DNA of 64,000 nucleotides, from the NCBI GenBank assembly GCA_030144725.1, contig JASKMD010000031.1:699501-763500 (forward strand), given 5' to 3'. Shown here piece by piece: positions 56,936-64,000 of this stretch (the stretch's first letter is position 1; the number at the start of each line of letters is the position of its first letter). This stretch comes from Haematococcus lacustris. Lineage: Eukaryota; Chlorophyta; Chlorophyceae; Chlamydomonadales; Haematococcaceae. Under the pieces are notes generated by a model. The model searched no databases and was not told the DNA's origin. It was given only the letters and a program-made list of their open reading frames with translations. The position numbers and the translations under genes are program-made.

Positions 56936-57540
56936 AGAGGGGGCTTCCTCCTGGCTGCTGGGTAGGGTAGGGAGGGGACCACGATGTCCAGGGGGAGGTG
57001 AGGGGGAGTGGGGGCGTAGGAGACTTGGAGGTGTTGGTGATGGGTAGGAAGGGGGAAGGGGCTATGTAACTGTTACACCTGCAGCAAGCAAGGGGCACGC
57101 TTGTGATCAACAAACAAGGACATGCATGACTAGAAGTGGGCAGGCTGGCCAAACACCCCGACAACGCCTGGCTGCCGCTCCTGGCTGTGCTGTGCTGGGA
57201 ATGCTGTGCTGGGAATAGACACACAGATAGGCACACATGATGGGACACACAGATAGGAACACGCAGGCACAAGCACAGGCTAGCACGAGACATGTGTACC
57301 TGGACATTTCTAGAAGATTGCCGACATTGCTGACTTGTATCGACATTTCCGCTGCTCCTGCCGCCACTGCCGCCGCTGCTGCCGCTGTTGCCGCTGTCGA
57401 CGCTGTCGATGCCTGTTGATGTCTCTGTCGCCTCTGCCACTGCTGCTGCCATCGTCCTACTTGCAATCCTTTGGTATGCTGCCCGCTTGCCCCTGTCCCC
57501 CACTATCTGCCTAGCCACTCTGTGCTTGCCATCGTTGTTA

Positions 57541-57572
<32 letters not shown>

Positions 57573-57868
57573 GCTAGCACCGCCTCCCCCACTGATGCCG
57601 CCATCACATCGTGCGCCTTGGGCGGGCATCTTCCCAAGCACCAGTAGGCACAAGCATGGACATATTCTTCCCTGTTGATAAGCAAAGCATGCCTTTCTCT
57701 GATACTCTATCCCTGCTGCGTTTGCCACTGCAGCCCTGAGTGTATACTGTTGTCTTGCCCCTCCACCGCCTGCCTACCCCTGCTGCACCTGCCCCGGCTG
57801 CGCTTCATACCTGCCCCTGCCCCTTGTGGGCCAGCTGTGCTTACTGCATGCTCCTGCTGTGATGCCAA

Positions 57869-58452
57869 CATGGCTTTGCCCCTTTTGGGGCAATGTCTGC
57901 TCACGGGTGGTACGCTTCTGTGTCGCCATACCTGTGGACGAGCACCACAACCAGCACGATGACACACATAGGAGTGAAGCAATGCAGCGCATAGCTGTGC
58001 ATTAAGCACTTGAGCTGGTGAGGTGCAACAACAGCAGCAAGCAACAACATGTGCGGGTATACCAGCAACAACGGGCACAACGCAGCTCATACCTGGGTGG
58101 GAGCGACCGTCTCCTACTGCGCGAGCTGCGTTGGCCGCTGGGACCGCAGTCCATCCTTAGCATCCGCAGCAGCTGGTACGGACGTAGCGTTGGCCCAGCA
58201 GCTGATTTGCGCACTGCAGCTGGTGCGCCTTGTCTGGTGCTGGTAGGAGCTGCCGGCGCTGAGGCTACTGGAGAGGATTACCATGGGCATTCTTTACCCT
58301 GCTGCGCAGCCAACTTGTCCGCAGAGCTGCAGATGGCCCTAGATAGAGCAACACGACCTGTGCGGGCAGCGGTTTGGCGGTTGCGCTATTCCACCTGACA
58401 GCGGGAAGTAATTCTACCTCACAGGTGGAAGAGTTACCGGGAGACTTGATTG
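57869..58452 (-). repeat. Right arm of long inverted repeat
   Basis: Inverted partner of 53339-53925. Similarity stops abruptly at ccatgttgg on the inner side, where the left arm goes on into a second copy of the terminal motif. The outer end gacttgattg abuts the CCCAGCG repeat at 58453. Confidence 0.9.
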
Positions 58453-58650
58453 CCCAGCGTTGGCCTTGATGTAGATGAGCATCTTGGCGCGCTCTAGGGT
58501 AAGCCTGGTGCGGGCGGATGTGAACAACCTGCCCCATGCTGACCAATTGCGCTCTGATGCAGCCGAGGTGGCATGCACACCCAAGAGCCTGCTGGCTGCA
58601 ACAGCCAGATGGGGGAAGCCGTCAGACACCCCCATGGCAACGGTCTGCAT
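58453..58650 (-). pseudogene. hAT transposase C-terminal (dimerisation) domain, interrupted
   Basis: Minus-strand reading: VSDGFPHLAVAASRLLGVHA, then TSAASERNWSAWGRLFTSA, then RTRLTLERAKMLIYIKANAG. This is the hATC signature (ATSAxxERNWSxxG, then a helix ending LIYIxxN). An AG acceptor lies at 58645-58646, so this is a terminal exon. The 5.1-kb element interrupts it at the Ala-Gly of KANAG, and its last codons now lie at 53278-53338. Upstream exons would lie beyond 58650, where (TGGC)n begins at 58731, so the rest of the gene is missing or beyond the gap. Confidence 0.85.
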
Positions 58651-58730
58651 GGAGTGCAGCAGGTTTCACGGAGGGGTTGAAGCTCAGTAATGGCAACCGT
58701 GCAGGCAGCAGCGTGCAGGCAGCAGCTAGG

Positions 58731-63726
<4,996 letters not shown>

Positions 63727-64000
63727 NNNNNNNNNNNNNNNNNNNNNNNNNNNNNNNNNNNNNNNNNNNNNNNNNNNNNNNNNNNNNNNNNNNNNNNNNN
63801 NNNNNNNNNNNNNNNNNNNNNNNNNNNNNNNNNNNNNNNNNNNNNNNNNNNNNNNNNNNNNNNNNNNNNNNNNNNNNNNNNNNNNNNNNNNNNNNNNNNN
63901 NNNNNNNNNNNNNNNNNNNNNNNNNNNNNNNNNNNNNNNNNNNNNNNNNNNNNNNNNNNNNNNNNNNNNNNNNNNNNNNNNNNNNNNNNNNNNNNNNNNN
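63727..64000. other. Assembly gap at window end
   Basis: Run of N that begins inside the (TGGC)n array and continues to the end of the window. Confidence 1.

Larger units (their letters stand above)
53339..58452. mobile_element. 5.1-kb long-terminal-inverted-repeat transposon
   Basis: Bounded by CAATCAAGTC at the left end and its complement GACTTGATTG at the right. The arms, 53339-53925 and 57869-58452, are near-identical inverted copies of about 585 bp. The element is flanked by the perfect 7-bp direct repeat CCCAGCG (53332-53338 and 58453-58459). Deleting it and one repeat restores a hAT transposase reading frame, which confirms both boundaries. The left arm ends with a further inverted copy of the terminal sequence (about 53926-53965), so 53339-53965 alone has element-like ends. 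The interior holds C-rich and CAG-rich repeats, a tandem duplication and unassigned open frames; no transposase was recognised. The superfamily is unknown. Arms this long recall foldback or Mutator-like elements, but a 7-bp duplication does not fit the usual 9 bp of Mutator. Confidence 0.85.

Noticed and set aside
56841..57728. 295-codon minus-strand open frame in the 5.1-kb element
   Set aside because: It is kept open by Ser/Ala-type triplet repeats and simple purine tracts, has no motif, and changes character abruptly along its length. Element cargo cannot be excluded, but I cannot support a gene.

Overview
This is nuclear DNA of a GC-rich green alga, most likely a chlamydomonadalean chlorophyte. 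The genes have many short exons with GT-AG introns and TGCAG-type acceptors, long Pro/Ala/Gln/Gly low-complexity inserts, and many micro- and minisatellites. A decayed TnpB/Fanzor-like protein at 1.5-2.5 kb resembles a repetitive family I associate with Haematococcus. The genus is an inference from memory; no search was possible.

Six conserved housekeeping genes could be rebuilt exon by exon with consistent splice phases. They are GLE1, mRNA export factor (minus, 3010-10775); a TrhO/STR8-type rhodanese (minus, 15917-22708); phosphatidylinositol 4-kinase beta (plus, 22870-33915); TFIIIC subunit 5/Tau95 (GTF3C5; minus, 35437-40249); a targeted lipocalin-like protein (plus, 40381-42817); and a cyclin with a very long C-terminal tail (plus, 42976-50293). 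Two pairs are head-to-head with very short gaps: rhodanese/PI4K (161 bp) and GTF3C5/lipocalin-like (131 bp). The genes do not form a pathway; they cover mRNA export, tRNA/sulfur chemistry, phosphoinositide signalling, Pol III transcription and the cell cycle.

Between and after the genes lies mobile DNA. At 10.9-15.7 kb there is a nest containing two PIF/Harbinger-type MITEs with 3-bp target duplications, a foldback repeat, an 873-bp non-autonomous hAT-like element with a perfect 8-bp duplication that includes the end of one MITE, and a Harbinger transposase fragment between 293-bp direct repeats, ending in a 500-N gap. At 53.3-58.5 kb a 5.1-kb element with about 585-bp terminal inverted repeats sits between 7-bp direct repeats (CCCAGCG). 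Removing it restores an open hAT transposase C-terminus through to a stop codon, which fixes its boundaries. It is the most interesting structure in the window. The window ends in about 5 kb of pure (TGGC)n and a gap.

Regions 1-1000, 50.3-53.2 kb and the interior of the 5.1-kb element hold no recognised host gene.
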